64,000 nt of DNA from Micromonospora musae (GTDB lineage Bacteria > Actinomycetota > Actinomycetes > Mycobacteriales > Micromonosporaceae): NCBI RefSeq assembly GCF_003626635.1, contig NZ_RAZT01000003.1, positions 62,001 to 126,000 on the forward strand. The letters are read 5' to 3'. A program made the position numbers and the translations under genes. The notes beneath the pieces were generated by a model. That model had not been told where the DNA came from. It was given only the letters and a program-made list of their open reading frames with translations, and did not search any database. Positions 8,315 through 16,521 of the stretch are shown here, in pieces (within the stretch, counting starts at the first letter, position 1; every line of letters begins with the position of its first letter).

Positions 8315-9094
8315 TCAGATCTCGTCGATCAGGTCCGCCACCGAGTCGACGATGCGCGACGGGCGGTACGGGTAGCGCTCCGTCTCGGCCCGGGTGCTGA
8401 TCCCGCTCAGCACGAGGATCGTCTCCAGACCGGCCTCCAGGCCGCACAGGATGTCGGTGTCCATCCGGTCGCCGATCATCGCGGTGCTCTCCGAGTGCGC
8501 GTTGATCGTGTTCAACGCCGAGCGCATCATCATCGGGTTCGGCTTGCCGACGAAGTAGGGCTCGATGCCGGTCGCCTTGGAGATCATCGCCGCGACCGAG
8601 CCGGCGGCGGGCAGCGCGCCCTCGACCGACGGACCGGTCACGTCGGGGTTCGTGCAGATGAACCGCGCCCCGTCGTTGATCAGACGGATCGCCTTGGTGA
8701 TCGCCTCGAAGCTGTAGGTGCGGGTCTCCCCCAGCACCACGTAGTCCGGGGCGAAGTCGGTCAGCACGTACCCGACCGCGTGCAGCGCCGTGGTGAGCCC
8801 CGCCTCCCCGATGACGTACGCGGTGCCGCCCGGGCGCTGCTCGCCGAGGAACTGGGCGGTGGCCAGCGCCGACGACCAGATCGCCTCCTCCGGCACGTCC
8901 AGCCCCATCCGACTGAGCCGGGCCTGCAGGTCGCGCGGGGTGTAGATCGAGTTGTTGGTGAGCACCAGGAACGGCTTGCCGGAGGTGCGCAGCCGCTTGA
9001 CGAACTCGGGCGCGCCGGGCACGGGCTGGCCTTCGTGCACCAGCACACCGTCCATGTCGGTGAGCCAGCTCTCCACGGGCTTACGGTCAAGCAT
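8315..9094 (-). CDS. HAD-IIA (NagD-like) phosphatase
   Basis: 259 residues with all four HAD motifs: D13-M-D15-G (nucleophile and acid/base), TNN at 46-48, K184 in GKPNPMM, and GDRMDTD with D209 and D214. The family dephosphorylates small phosphorylated metabolites, but the substrate cannot be read from sequence. ATG 9094 is preceded by GGGAG at about 7 nt. It is the last gene of the leftward run fabG-inhA-hemH, 38 bases after hemH, and is probably co-transcribed. Confidence 0.9.
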   Translation of the reverse strand: MLDRKPVESWLTDMDGVLVHEGQPVPGAPEFVKRLRTSGKPFLVLTNNSIYTPRDLQARLSRMGLDVPEEAIWSSALATAQFLGEQRPGGTAYVIGEAGLTTALHAVGYVLTDFAPDYVVLGETRTYSFEAITKAIRLINDGARFICTNPDVTGPSVEGALPAAGSVAAMISKATGIEPYFVGKPNPMMMRSALNTINAHSESTAMIGDRMDTDILCGLEAGLETILVLSGISTRAETERYPYRPSRIVDSVADLIDEI

Positions 9095-9132
9095 CAGGTG
9101 CTCCCAGGGGATCGGTCGGGGGCGGATCGAGG

Positions 9133-10161
9133 TCAGGGGCGGCGCGGCGGTACGCAGCAGACCGCCGGGCAGGTGTCCCAGAGCGGCAGTTCGCCGAGGC
9201 GTCGGCGCAGCTTCGCCCCGTCCGGGTCGGTCCGCTCGGCGACGAGTTCCCGGACCATGGCGACGAAGCGCGGATCGACACCGGGAGTGGCCGCCCGGGC
9301 GAAGTCCAGCCCGAGCCGCTTCGCCGTCTGCCGCGCCTCCGTGTCCAGGTCCCAGACCACCTCGAGGTGATCGGAGACGAAGCCGATCGGGCTGACCACC
9401 ACACTCGTGGTGCCCGCCTCGGCGAGCGCGGCCAGGTGATCGTTGACGTCCGGCTCCAGCCACGGCACCTGGGGCGGGCCCGAGCGGCTCTGCCAGACCA
9501 GGTCGTACGGAAGGTCGGGCGCGGCGGCCGCGGCCACCAGCCGGGCCGTCTCGCGCAGCTGCGCCTCGTAGCGGCCGCCGTGCGGACCGGCGCTGGCCGC
9601 CATGGAGATGGGCACCGAGTGCGCGGTGAAGACCAGCCGGGTGCTCTCCCGCTTCGCCGGGTCGAGCTGGCCGAGCGCGGCACGTACCGCGTCGGTGTGC
9701 GGCTCGACGAAGCCCGGGTGGTCCCAGAACTGGCGCAGCTTCTCGATCATGGGCGCGTCCGGGCCAACCGCGGCGCGGGCCGCGGCGAGGTCCTCCTGGT
9801 ACTGGCGGCAGGAGGAGTAGCCGCCGTACGCGCTGGTGACGAAGGCGAGGGCGTTGGTGATCCCGTCGTCGCGCATCTGCGTCACGGTGTCGGCGAGCAT
9901 CGGGTGCCAGTTGCGGTTGCCCCAGTAGACCGGAAGATCCACACCATTCGCGACGAAGTCGGCACGGATCGCCGCGAGCAGGTCGCGGTTCTGCTGGTTG
10001 ATCGGGGAGACCCCGCCGAAGTGCTGGTAGTGCTCGGCGACCTCGGCCAGCCGCTCCGGCGGCACGTTACGACCCCGGGTGACGTTCTGCAGGAACGGCA
10101 GCACATCCTCGGGCCGCTCCGGCCCCCCGAAACCGACAAGTAGCACCGCGTCGTACGCCAT
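9133..10161 (-). CDS. hemH: Ferrochelatase (heme biosynthesis)
   Basis: 342 residues. It inserts Fe2+ into the porphyrin; in actinobacteria the substrate is expected to be coproporphyrin III (established for the phylum). Seen here are the N-terminal [27 protein letters not shown], the catalytic His in [10 protein letters not shown] (H181) and the metal-site Glu in [11 protein letters not shown] (E267). C118 and C331, C335, C336 (DTCPAVCC at the C-terminus) are the kind of Cys set that binds a [2Fe-2S] cluster in actinobacterial ferrochelatases. ATG 10170 is an alternative start. It lies downstream of inhA on the same strand. Confidence 0.95.
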   Translation of the reverse strand: MAYDAVLLVGFGGPERPEDVLPFLQNVTRGRNVPPERLAEVAEHYQHFGGVSPINQQNRDLLAAIRADFVANGVDLPVYWGNRNWHPMLADTVTQMRDDGITNALAFVTSAYGGYSSCRQYQEDLAAARAAVGPDAPMIEKLRQFWDHPGFVEPHTDAVRAALGQLDPAKRESTRLVFTAHSVPISMAASAGPHGGRYEAQLRETARLVAAAAAPDLPYDLVWQSRSGPPQVPWLEPDVNDHLAALAEAGTTSVVVSPIGFVSDHLEVVWDLDTEARQTAKRLGLDFARAATPGVDPRFVAMVRELVAERTDPDGAKLRRRLGELPLWDTCPAVCCVPPRRP

Positions 10162-10250
10162 GGCTCCCATTCTTCCCCGCGGCCCGACGCCGACGACGAC
10201 GGCCCCGCCAACGGGTGCCCCCGGTCGCGGCGGGGGCACCCTACGCCCGG

Positions 10251-11018
10251 TCAGGCGCCGAGGGCGTGGTAGCCACCGTCGACGTGCACGATCTCGCCCG
10301 TGGTGGCCGGGAACCAGTCCGAGAGCAGCGCCAGGCACGCGCGGGCGGCCGGCTCCTGGTCGGTGAGGCTCCAGCCCAGCGGGGCGCGCTCGGTCCAGGC
10401 GTCCTCGAACTGCTCGAAGCCGGGGATCGACTTCGCGGCCATGGTGCGCAGCGGGCCGGCCGAGACGAGGTTGCTGCGGATGCCCTGCTTACCGAGGTGC
10501 ATCGCCAGGTAACGGGAGGCGGACTCCAGCCCGGCCTTGGCCACGCCCATCCAGTCGTAGACCGGCCAGGCCTTCGTCGCGTCGAAGGTGAGGCCGACCA
10601 CCGCGCCGCCCGGGGACATCAGCGGCAGCGCCGCCACCGCCAGGGACTTGTAGGAGTACGTCGAGACGTGGACCGCGGTGGCCACGTCCTCCCACGGCGC
10701 GTCGAGGAAGCCGCCACCGAGGCAGCTCTGCGGGGCGAAGCCGATCGAGTGAACCACCCCGTCCAGGCCGTCGACGTGCTCGCGCACCTTGTCGGCGAGT
10801 CCGGCGAGGTGCTCGGTGTTCGTCACGTCGAGTTCGATCACCGGGGCCGGCTCGGGCAGCCGCTTGGCGATCCGCTCCACCAGGGAGAGCCGTCCGAAGC
10901 CGGTCAGCACGACCTGGGCCCCGTTCTCCTGCGCGAGCTTCGCCACCGAGAAGGCGATCGAGGCGTCGGTGATGACGCCGGTGACCAGCAGCCGCTTACC
11001 GGCCAGCAGTCCGGACAT
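10251..11018 (-). CDS. inhA: Enoyl-[acyl-carrier-protein] reductase, InhA/FabI type
   Basis: 255 residues, SDR fold. It performs the NADH-dependent last reduction of fatty-acid elongation. It is clearly closer to mycobacterial InhA than to E. coli FabI in its wording: start [32 protein letters not shown], and YDWMGVAK giving the Tyr154-x6-Lys161 catalytic pair. [20 protein letters not shown] and the DGGYHALGA end follow the same pattern. It is 33 bases downstream of fabG and upstream of hemH, as in mycobacteria. Confidence 0.96.
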   Translation of the reverse strand: MSGLLAGKRLLVTGVITDASIAFSVAKLAQENGAQVVLTGFGRLSLVERIAKRLPEPAPVIELDVTNTEHLAGLADKVREHVDGLDGVVHSIGFAPQSCLGGGFLDAPWEDVATAVHVSTYSYKSLAVAALPLMSPGGAVVGLTFDATKAWPVYDWMGVAKAGLESASRYLAMHLGKQGIRSNLVSAGPLRTMAAKSIPGFEQFEDAWTERAPLGWSLTDQEPAARACLALLSDWFPATTGEIVHVDGGYHALGA

Positions 11019-11051
11019 GCCGGGTTCCTCCGTCCTGTGTGGTGATCGGGG

Positions 11052-11756
11052 TCAGTGGCCCATGCCCAGGCCACCGTCGACCGGGATCACGGCGCCGGAC
11101 ACGTAGCCGGCGCCGTCCCCGGCGAGCCAGGTGACCACGGACGCGACCTCGTCCGGGTGGGCCATCCGGCCGGCCGGGATCGACTTGCGGATCTCCGCCT
11201 TGCGCTCGTCGGAGAGCACGGCCGTCATGTCCGTGTCGATGAAGCCCGGCGCCACCACGTTCGCGGTGATGTTGCGGCTGCCCAGCTCGCGGGTGATCGA
11301 GCGGGCCACCCCGACCAGGCCGGCCTTGCTGGCCGCGTAGTTCACCTGACCGGCGCCGCCGGCGAGGGCGACCACCGAGGAGACGAAGATCATGCGGCCC
11401 CACCGGGCGCGGAGCATCTTGGTCGAGGCGCGCTTCGCGCAGCGGAAGGCACCGGTCAGGTTGGTGTCGAGCACCTTGGTGAACTGCTCCTCGGACATCC
11501 GCAGGAGCAGCGTGTCGTCGGTCATGCCGGCGTTGGCGACCAGCACCTCGACCGGCCCGAGCTCCGCCTCGATCGCGGTGAAGGCGGCCTCCACCGACTC
11601 GGCGTCGGTGACGTCGCAGCGCACACCGAAGAAGCCCGCGGGGGCCTCCCCGCTGCGGTAGGTCACCGCCACCCTGTCGCCCTGCTTGGCGAAGGCCTGC
11701 GCGACGGCCAGTCCGATCCCCCGGTTACCACCGGTCACCAGCACGGTACGGGCCAC
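11052..11756 (-). CDS. fabG: 3-oxoacyl-ACP reductase (FabG/MabA)
   Basis: 234 residues, classical SDR. It has TGGNRGIG at 8-15 for NADPH binding, NAG at 75-77, a catalytic Ser at 126/127, Tyr140 and Lys144 (NYAASKAG). It reduces beta-ketoacyl-ACP in FAS-II. The GTG start is preceded by AAGGGGGA. It is the first gene of fabG-inhA-hemH, and the region upstream holds a TAGGCT box and an inverted repeat. Confidence 0.95.
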   Translation of the reverse strand: MARTVLVTGGNRGIGLAVAQAFAKQGDRVAVTYRSGEAPAGFFGVRCDVTDAESVEAAFTAIEAELGPVEVLVANAGMTDDTLLLRMSEEQFTKVLDTNLTGAFRCAKRASTKMLRARWGRMIFVSSVVALAGGAGQVNYAASKAGLVGVARSITRELGSRNITANVVAPGFIDTDMTAVLSDERKAEIRKSIPAGRMAHPDEVASVVTWLAGDGAGYVSGAVIPVDGGLGMGH

Positions 11757-11794
11757 GATTCCCCCTTGCGACGTCGCGAGCGTGGACGGGACGG

Positions 11795-11822
11795 AGCCTA
11801 GGCGTTACCGGCAGGTAAGCGC
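11795..11822 (-). promoter_or_regulatory. Candidate promoter/operator of fabG-inhA
   Basis: Minus-strand TAGGCT (11795-11800) is a good -10 box, 38 bases before the fabG GTG. Immediately behind it GCGTTACC (11802-11809) and GGTAAGCGC (11814-11822) form a near-perfect inverted repeat across the expected -35 region, a likely repressor or activator site (inference). Confidence 0.4.
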
Positions 11823-11901
11823 TAACCGGAGTGCCGTGTCACACCTGGGTACGACCCACGGAGTGGCTCCGTGGGGGCACGACCGGAACACCCCGTCGAA
11901 C

Positions 11902-11907
11902 TACGCT
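11902..11907 (+). promoter_or_regulatory. Leaderless-type -10 box (TACGCT) for the histidine kinase
   Basis: TACGCT ends 7 nt before ATG 11915, with no SD between. No clear -35 box is seen. Confidence 0.45.
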
Positions 11908-11914
11908 GCGTGGG

Positions 11915-13144
11915 ATGGATCGCAGTCCCGTCCGCACCGCCGTGGCGGCCCTCCGCCGCGCCGTGGCCGGGCCGGACTACCCCGCGCTCCGCCCGCCGCT
12001 GCGGCGCTGGCCCCGCGTGGCCGCCGTCGCGCGGACCGTCGGGCTGCTGGCGCTGGTCGGGTTGGCGCTGATCACCGTGTTGTTCCTGCTCGAATCGCGG
12101 AAGCTGACCGTCGGCACCGCCTGGCTGATCGCGATCCTCACCGTCGCGCCGCTGCCGCTGCTGCGGACCCGTCCGCTCTGGGCCTGGCGGGTCATGTTCG
12201 TCGGGCAGCTGTTCGGCACCTTCAACCGGAAGTCGACGGAGGCCTGGCCGTGGAACCCCACCCAGGTCCTCGTCATCCTCGTCGTGTTGATCGTCGTGGC
12301 CGCCCGGGTCGACCGCGCCGTGCTGGTCTGGATCGGCCTGTTCAGCCTCATCCCGGTCTGGATCTTCGTCCCACCGGCCAACCAGGTCGCCATCATCCTG
12401 CTCTTCGTCGTGCTGCTCATCGTCGGCGACCTGGTGCGGCACAACACGCACGCCCGGCGGGCGCTGGCCGAGCAGGCCGAGCTGAGCGAGCTGGAGAAGG
12501 CCCGGCGGGCGGTGCTGGAGGAGCGCACCCGGATCGCCCGGGAGATGCACGACGTGGTCGCCCACCACATGTCGATGATCGCCGTGCAGGCCGAGACCGC
12601 TCCGTACCGGCTCGACGCGGTGCCCGGCCCGGCACGCGACGAGTTCGCCGCCATCGCCGACTCCGCCCGCGCCGCGCTGACCGACATGCGGCGGCTGCTC
12701 GGCGTGCTGCGCAGCGAGACGGAGCAGGCCGGCACCGCGCCACAACCCGACCTCCCGGAGCTGCCCGCCCTGGTGGCGGCCGCCCAGCGCGCCGGCATGA
12801 CGGTCACCCTCGACGACGGCGCGCCGGCCGACCTGCCGGCACCGGTCGGGCTGGCCGCGTACCGGATCGCGCAGGAGGGGCTGGCCAACGCGGCCCGGCA
12901 CGCCGCCGGCGCAGCGGTGCGCGTCACGCTGCGCGCCCACGACGGACGGTTGACGGTACGGGTGTCGAACGCCGCCGGCGGCGCGCCGGCCGCAGCGGAC
13001 CGGGCGGGCGGCGGGCACGGGCTGACCGGCATGCGGGAACGCGCCGTCGCCCTCGGCGGTACGTTCACCGCCGGGCCCCTCGACGACGGCGGCTACGCGG
13101 TCGAGGCGGTGCTGCCGTACGCCGACGAGGAGGAGACGTCATGA
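11915..13144 (+). CDS. Sensor histidine kinase (NarL/DesK-type, HisKA_3)
   Basis: 409 residues. The N-terminal membrane domain has about four or five helices between 38 and 172. The dimerisation/phosphoacceptor helix EERTRIAREMHDVVAHHMS follows, with His212 as the phosphorylated residue. The ATPase domain has YRIAQEGLANAARHA (N-box) and GGGHGLTGMRERAVALGG (G-box). The input signal is unknown because there is no extracytoplasmic sensor loop of note. It overlaps the response-regulator gene by ATGA. Confidence 0.93.
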   Translation: MDRSPVRTAVAALRRAVAGPDYPALRPPLRRWPRVAAVARTVGLLALVGLALITVLFLLESRKLTVGTAWLIAILTVAPLPLLRTRPLWAWRVMFVGQLFGTFNRKSTEAWPWNPTQVLVILVVLIVVAARVDRAVLVWIGLFSLIPVWIFVPPANQVAIILLFVVLLIVGDLVRHNTHARRALAEQAELSELEKARRAVLEERTRIAREMHDVVAHHMSMIAVQAETAPYRLDAVPGPARDEFAAIADSARAALTDMRRLLGVLRSETEQAGTAPQPDLPELPALVAAAQRAGMTVTLDDGAPADLPAPVGLAAYRIAQEGLANAARHAAGAAVRVTLRAHDGRLTVRVSNAAGGAPAAADRAGGGHGLTGMRERAVALGGTFTAGPLDDGGYAVEAVLPYADEEETS

Positions 13145-13803
13145 TCCGGGTGCTGATCGCCGACGACCAGGCGATGGTGCGGCAGGGCTTCGGCGCGCTG
13201 CTCGCCGCCCAGCCGGATCTGCTGGTGGTCGGCGACGCGGCGGACGGCGCGCAGGCGGTCGCCGCCACCCGGCGGCTCGACCCCGACGTGGTGCTGATGG
13301 ACGTCCGGATGCCGGTGCTGGACGGGCTGGCCGCCACCCGCAAACTGCTCGGCGACGGGCCCGCGCAGCGGCCCCGGGTGCTCATCCTCACCACCTTCGA
13401 CCTGGACGACTACGTCTACGAGGCGCTCCGCGCCGGGGCGAGCGGCTTCCTGCTCAAGGACGCGCCGGCCGCCGACCTGGTGCACGCGGTGCGGGTGGTG
13501 GCCGGCGGAGACGCCCTGCTCGCCCCGGCGGTGACCCGCCGGCTGATCGCCGAGTTCGCGGCCCGCCCGGAGCGACACCGGCCCCGCCCCACCGAGCTGG
13601 CCGCGTTGACGCCGCGCGAGACCGAGGTGCTGCGGCTGATCGCCCGCGGCCGGTCCAATCAGGAGATCGCCACCGACCTGGTCGTCGCCGAGCAGACCGT
13701 GAAGACGCACGTGGGCCGCATCCTCATGAAGCTGCACCTGCGGGACCGGGCGCAGGCGGTGGTGCTGGCGTACGAGACCGGTCTGGTCGCCGCCGGCGAG
13801 TAG
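13141..13803 (+). CDS. NarL/FixJ-family response regulator
   Basis: 220 residues. The receiver domain has acidic D8/D9, the phosphoacceptor D54 in VLMDVRMP, T84 and K106. A LuxR-type HTH (LTPRETEVLRLIARGRSNQE, then AEQTVKTHVGRILMKL) occupies about 152-210. Its start overlaps the kinase stop (ATGA), so the two form one two-component system. Target genes are not evident; the following hydrolase gene has its own strong SD. Confidence 0.94.
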   Translation: MIRVLIADDQAMVRQGFGALLAAQPDLLVVGDAADGAQAVAATRRLDPDVVLMDVRMPVLDGLAATRKLLGDGPAQRPRVLILTTFDLDDYVYEALRAGASGFLLKDAPAADLVHAVRVVAGGDALLAPAVTRRLIAEFAARPERHRPRPTELAALTPRETEVLRLIARGRSNQEIATDLVVAEQTVKTHVGRILMKLHLRDRAQAVVLAYETGLVAAGE

Positions 13804-13898
13804 CCCCGCAGTATCGGGGCGGGAATCCCACCCCAGGCTGACGCTCGCCCCGCTCTCCCCCGTGCACTCTCCCCTCCGACAACCGGAGGGAGAACACG

Positions 13899-14801
13899 AT
13901 GCGTTGGACCGACCCCACCCGAGCCGCGCTCGCCGTCCTGCTCGGCGCCGGCCTGCTCCTCGGCCGACCGGCGCCCGGCACGGCGGCGGGCTTCGTCGAG
14001 GCGTACCCGGTCACCGCGGCGGCGATGCGCGCCGCCGGCCCGCCGTACGCCGACTGGGCGGCCCAGGGACGGCGGTTCCTGGTCTTCGACCCCCGTGGTG
14101 ACGGCCGCGCCGTCGAGGTCCTGGGCGACCTGGACACGGCCGACCGCATCGCGGTGCTGGTGCCGGGAGTGGGCACCACGCTGCCCGACTTCGATCGGGG
14201 ACTGGGCGGGATCGCCCGACGCGCCCTCGCCGGGCAGGCCCGTGCGCTGCACGAAGCGGTGCGGGCAGCGGATCCGGGCGCCCGGGTGGCGGTACTGGCC
14301 TGGCTCGGCTACGACGCGCCGGACGGTGTGCTCGCCGCTGCCGGCCCGGCCCCCGCCCACCGGGGCGCCGCCGCGCTGCGGGCGACGCTACGCGGGCTGG
14401 CCGCACAGCACCCGTCGGCCACGGTGACGGTGGTGGGGCACAGCTACGGCGCGCTCGTCGCCGGGCTGGCCGTCGACCACGCGCCGGCCCAGGTCACCGA
14501 CGTGGTCACCCTCGGCGGGGTCGGCACCGGAGTGGATCGGGCCGCCGGGCTCGGCCCGGGCCGACGGATCTGGGCGGCGGAGGCCCCGGACGACTGGATT
14601 CGTCGGGTACCACCGGTGCGGCTGCCCGGCCTCGGACACGGCCGACGCCCCGCCGACCCGGACTTCGGCGCCCGTGCCCTGCCCGCCGCCGACGTGCACG
14701 GGCACGACGGTTACCTCGTCCCGGGCACCAGCACGCTGGCCGCGGTGGCGGCGGTCGTGCTCACCGGAGCCGCCGCCGGCCCGACCGGGGTGGCCCGATG
14801 A
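13899..14801 (+). CDS. Secreted alpha/beta hydrolase (DUF1023-like)
   Basis: 300 residues. The signal-peptide-like N-terminus (hydrophobic LAVLLGAGLLLG, then APGTAAG) suggests export. The nucleophile elbow GHSYGALVAG places the serine at 182. The upstream LVPGVGTTLPDF and VAVLAWLGYDAP blocks are typical of the DUF1023 hydrolase group found in actinobacteria. Substrate unknown. ATG 13899 follows GGAGGGAGAA. It overlaps the acyltransferase gene by ATGA, so the products are made together. Confidence 0.8.
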   Translation: MRWTDPTRAALAVLLGAGLLLGRPAPGTAAGFVEAYPVTAAAMRAAGPPYADWAAQGRRFLVFDPRGDGRAVEVLGDLDTADRIAVLVPGVGTTLPDFDRGLGGIARRALAGQARALHEAVRAADPGARVAVLAWLGYDAPDGVLAAAGPAPAHRGAAALRATLRGLAAQHPSATVTVVGHSYGALVAGLAVDHAPAQVTDVVTLGGVGTGVDRAAGLGPGRRIWAAEAPDDWIRRVPPVRLPGLGHGRRPADPDFGARALPAADVHGHDGYLVPGTSTLAAVAAVVLTGAAAGPTGVAR

Positions 14802-16120
14802 CCCGGGACTGGCCCGTCGACGCGCTGCGCGGGTACGCCGTGGCCGCCGTGGTGCTCGGGCACTGGCTGGTGACCGGTCTGGTGCTCACCGACGACGGGT
14901 CCCTCGGACAGGCCAGCCCGCTCGCCGCGATGCCCGCCCTCGCACCGGCGACCTGGGTGCTGCAGGCGCTCGGCCTCTTCTACTTCACCGCCGGGTACGC
15001 CTCCGCGCGGTCGGCCGCCCGGTACCGGGGCGGCCAGGGCCGCTGGCTCGCCCGCCGCCTGCGCCGGCTGGTGCTGCCCGCCGTCGCGCTGCTCGGCAGC
15101 GGTGCCGCGGTGCTGCTGGCGGCGACCGTGGCCGGTGTCCCGGACCGCACGCTCGCCGTCGCGCTGACCCTCGCGGTGAGTCCCCTGTGGTTCCTGCTGC
15201 CACTCTGCGCCCTGGTGGCGCTGACCGGCCCGCTGCGGGCGGCCGTACGCCGGTGGGGGCCGTGGTGGTGCGTCGTGCCGGCGGTCGCCGCGGTGGCCGG
15301 CGCCGACCTGGCCGACCGACTGCTGCCGGCGGTCGACGGTCTGCTGCCGGTGCGTCTGTTGGCCGCCTGGGCGGTGCCCTACCTGCTCGGCCTGGCGTAC
15401 GCCGACGGGCGGCTCACCGGCCGCAGACCGGCGGCCGCGCTGGCGGCCTGCGGCGTGGGGACGGTCGCCGCCCTGATCTCGGCCGGATACCCGGCCAGCG
15501 CCGTCGGGGTGCCCGGGGCGGCGATGTCCAATTTGAACCCGCCCTCGCTGTTCGCGGTCGGCCTGGCGGTCACCCAGATCGGGCTGGGGCTGCTCGCCCG
15601 CCCGGTACTGCTGCGACTCGCCCGCCGGCCGCGGCCCGCCCGGGCGGTCGAGGTGGTGAACCGGTACGCGCTGCGGATCTACCTCTGCCACCAGCCCGTC
15701 CTGGTCGGGGTCACCGCGCTCGCGGCGCACGTCGGCGGAGCGCTGCCCGGGCTGCACACCGCCCCGGACGGCCCGCGCTGGTTACTGGCCCGCGCGGGTT
15801 GGCTGCCGCTGCTCGTCCTGGTGCTGGCGGCGCTCGTCCACCGGCGCTCGGTGGGCCCGGCCACCTCGACCCGGCCGGGGGGCCGTCGGCGCTCGGTAGA
15901 CCCCGCCACCTCGACCTCTCCGGGCGGCTCCCGGCGCCCGGCGGGCCCCGCCACCTCGGCCCGGCCGGTGGGCCGGCCGGAGGCACCCGCCGGATGTGAG
16001 CCTCTCTCCGCCCGGGTATATGATGTTCATCGTTCCGAGCCCCGCCGACCGCAGGAGGTGATCGCTGTGCGAGATAGCGATCCTCCCAGTCGTGGCCGGG
16101 CCGATCGTCAGCCCCGCTGA
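14798..16120 (+). CDS. Membrane acyltransferase-3-family protein with repetitive C-tail
   Basis: 440 residues. Ten or so hydrophobic segments follow the family hallmark WPVDALRGYAVAAVVLGHW (DxLRG and the catalytic-type His). These enzymes O-acylate extracytoplasmic sugars or lipids; the substrate is unknown. After the last helix the protein ends in three 15-residue repeats (RRSVGPATSTRPGGR and variants, residues about 349-393). It then has 48 more polar residues encoded by a stretch that also looks like an RNA leader (16019-16120), so the functional stop might once have been earlier. Upstream coupling is ATGA with the hydrolase gene. Confidence 0.82.
   Translation: MTRDWPVDALRGYAVAAVVLGHWLVTGLVLTDDGSLGQASPLAAMPALAPATWVLQALGLFYFTAGYASARSAARYRGGQGRWLARRLRRLVLPAVALLGSGAAVLLAATVAGVPDRTLAVALTLAVSPLWFLLPLCALVALTGPLRAAVRRWGPWWCVVPAVAAVAGADLADRLLPAVDGLLPVRLLAAWAVPYLLGLAYADGRLTGRRPAAALAACGVGTVAALISAGYPASAVGVPGAAMSNLNPPSLFAVGLAVTQIGLGLLARPVLLRLARRPRPARAVEVVNRYALRIYLCHQPVLVGVTALAAHVGGALPGLHTAPDGPRWLLARAGWLPLLVLVLAALVHRRSVGPATSTRPGGRRRSVDPATSTSPGGSRRPAGPATSARPVGRPEAPAGCEPLSARVYDVHRSEPRRPQEVIAVRDSDPPSRGRADRQPR
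15842..15976 (+). repeat. Three tandem 45-bp repeats inside the acyltransferase gene
   Basis: Units 15842-15886, 15887-15931 and 15932-15976 each begin CGGCGC and encode 15-aa repeats with a PATST core (PATSTRPGG, PATSTSPGG, PATSARPVG). They form a disordered, basic, Ser/Thr/Pro-rich tail after the last membrane helix. Confidence 0.85.
16054..16086 (+). promoter_or_regulatory. Hairpin sequestering a consensus Shine-Dalgarno
   Basis: AGGAGGTGATC at 16053-16063 is a full match to the 16S rRNA 3' end. GGAGG (16054-16058) pairs with CCTCC (16082-16086), and ATCGCT (16061-16066) with AGCGAT (16076-16081). The loop GTGCGAGAT holds a GTG start codon 8 nt after the SD. A TATGAT box lies at 16019-16024. 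The structure could be a translational switch or the start of a small RNA. Confidence 0.55.
16067..16120 (+). CDS. Possible 17-residue leader peptide
   Basis: GTG 16067 with a perfect SD 8 nt upstream opens 17 codons ending at the same TGA (16120) as the acyltransferase, in the same frame, so protein-level evidence would be needed to separate them. A 12-codon frame (ATG 16023, MFIVPSPADRRR) ends with its TGA inside the SD. No codon bias towards one amino acid suggests classical attenuation. Confidence 0.25.
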   Translation: MRDSDPPSRGRADRQPR

Positions 16121-16319
16121 GCCACGGCTTCAGCAGGTGAGCTGACCCAGCTTCGCTCCCGCACGTCACACACCCGGCTCTCCGGTCGGGGTGACGTCGT
16201 GTGCCGCCCGTCGTCCGAGGCGGCCGGGAGCCCCCCGGTCACGAGTTCGTGTGCGCGTCCTGACCCACCCGACCGCCCCGGCGCGCCCGAGGCTGTCCAG
16301 TCGCCACTCGGAGTCGACC

Positions 16320-16400
16320 ATGAGCCGTTACGTCGCCCCGCTGGGGTTCACCCTCGCCGCCGTCTGGGTGGCGGTCCTCTTCGTCCTCGCCGGGCGCTGA
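16320..16400 (+). CDS. Putative 26-residue single-span membrane peptide
   Basis: ATG 16320 with GGAG 6 nt upstream encodes MSRYVAPLGFTLAAVWVAVL and six more residues ending in AGR. It is one transmembrane helix with a short polar N-terminus. It lies about 200 bases after the SD-hairpin leader, in a region otherwise without genes. Too short for homology judgement; conservation across relatives would decide. Confidence 0.5.
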   Translation: MSRYVAPLGFTLAAVWVAVLFVLAGR

Positions 16401-16521
16401 TCGATCACGCTCGCCGGGCACCGACCGATCACGTCGGCGTTCGCGCACCGCTCCTCGACCCGCCGTGCTCGTGGTCGGCCGAGACACAACCGTCCCGGCC
16501 GATCACGAGGGCGGCCGGCCG

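Noticed and set aside
16019..16320. Known riboswitch or structured RNA classes (ydaO/c-di-AMP, cobalamin, SRP RNA, tmRNA, 6C RNA).
   Set aside because: None of the conserved sequence boxes I know for these could be found; only the SD hairpin is supported.
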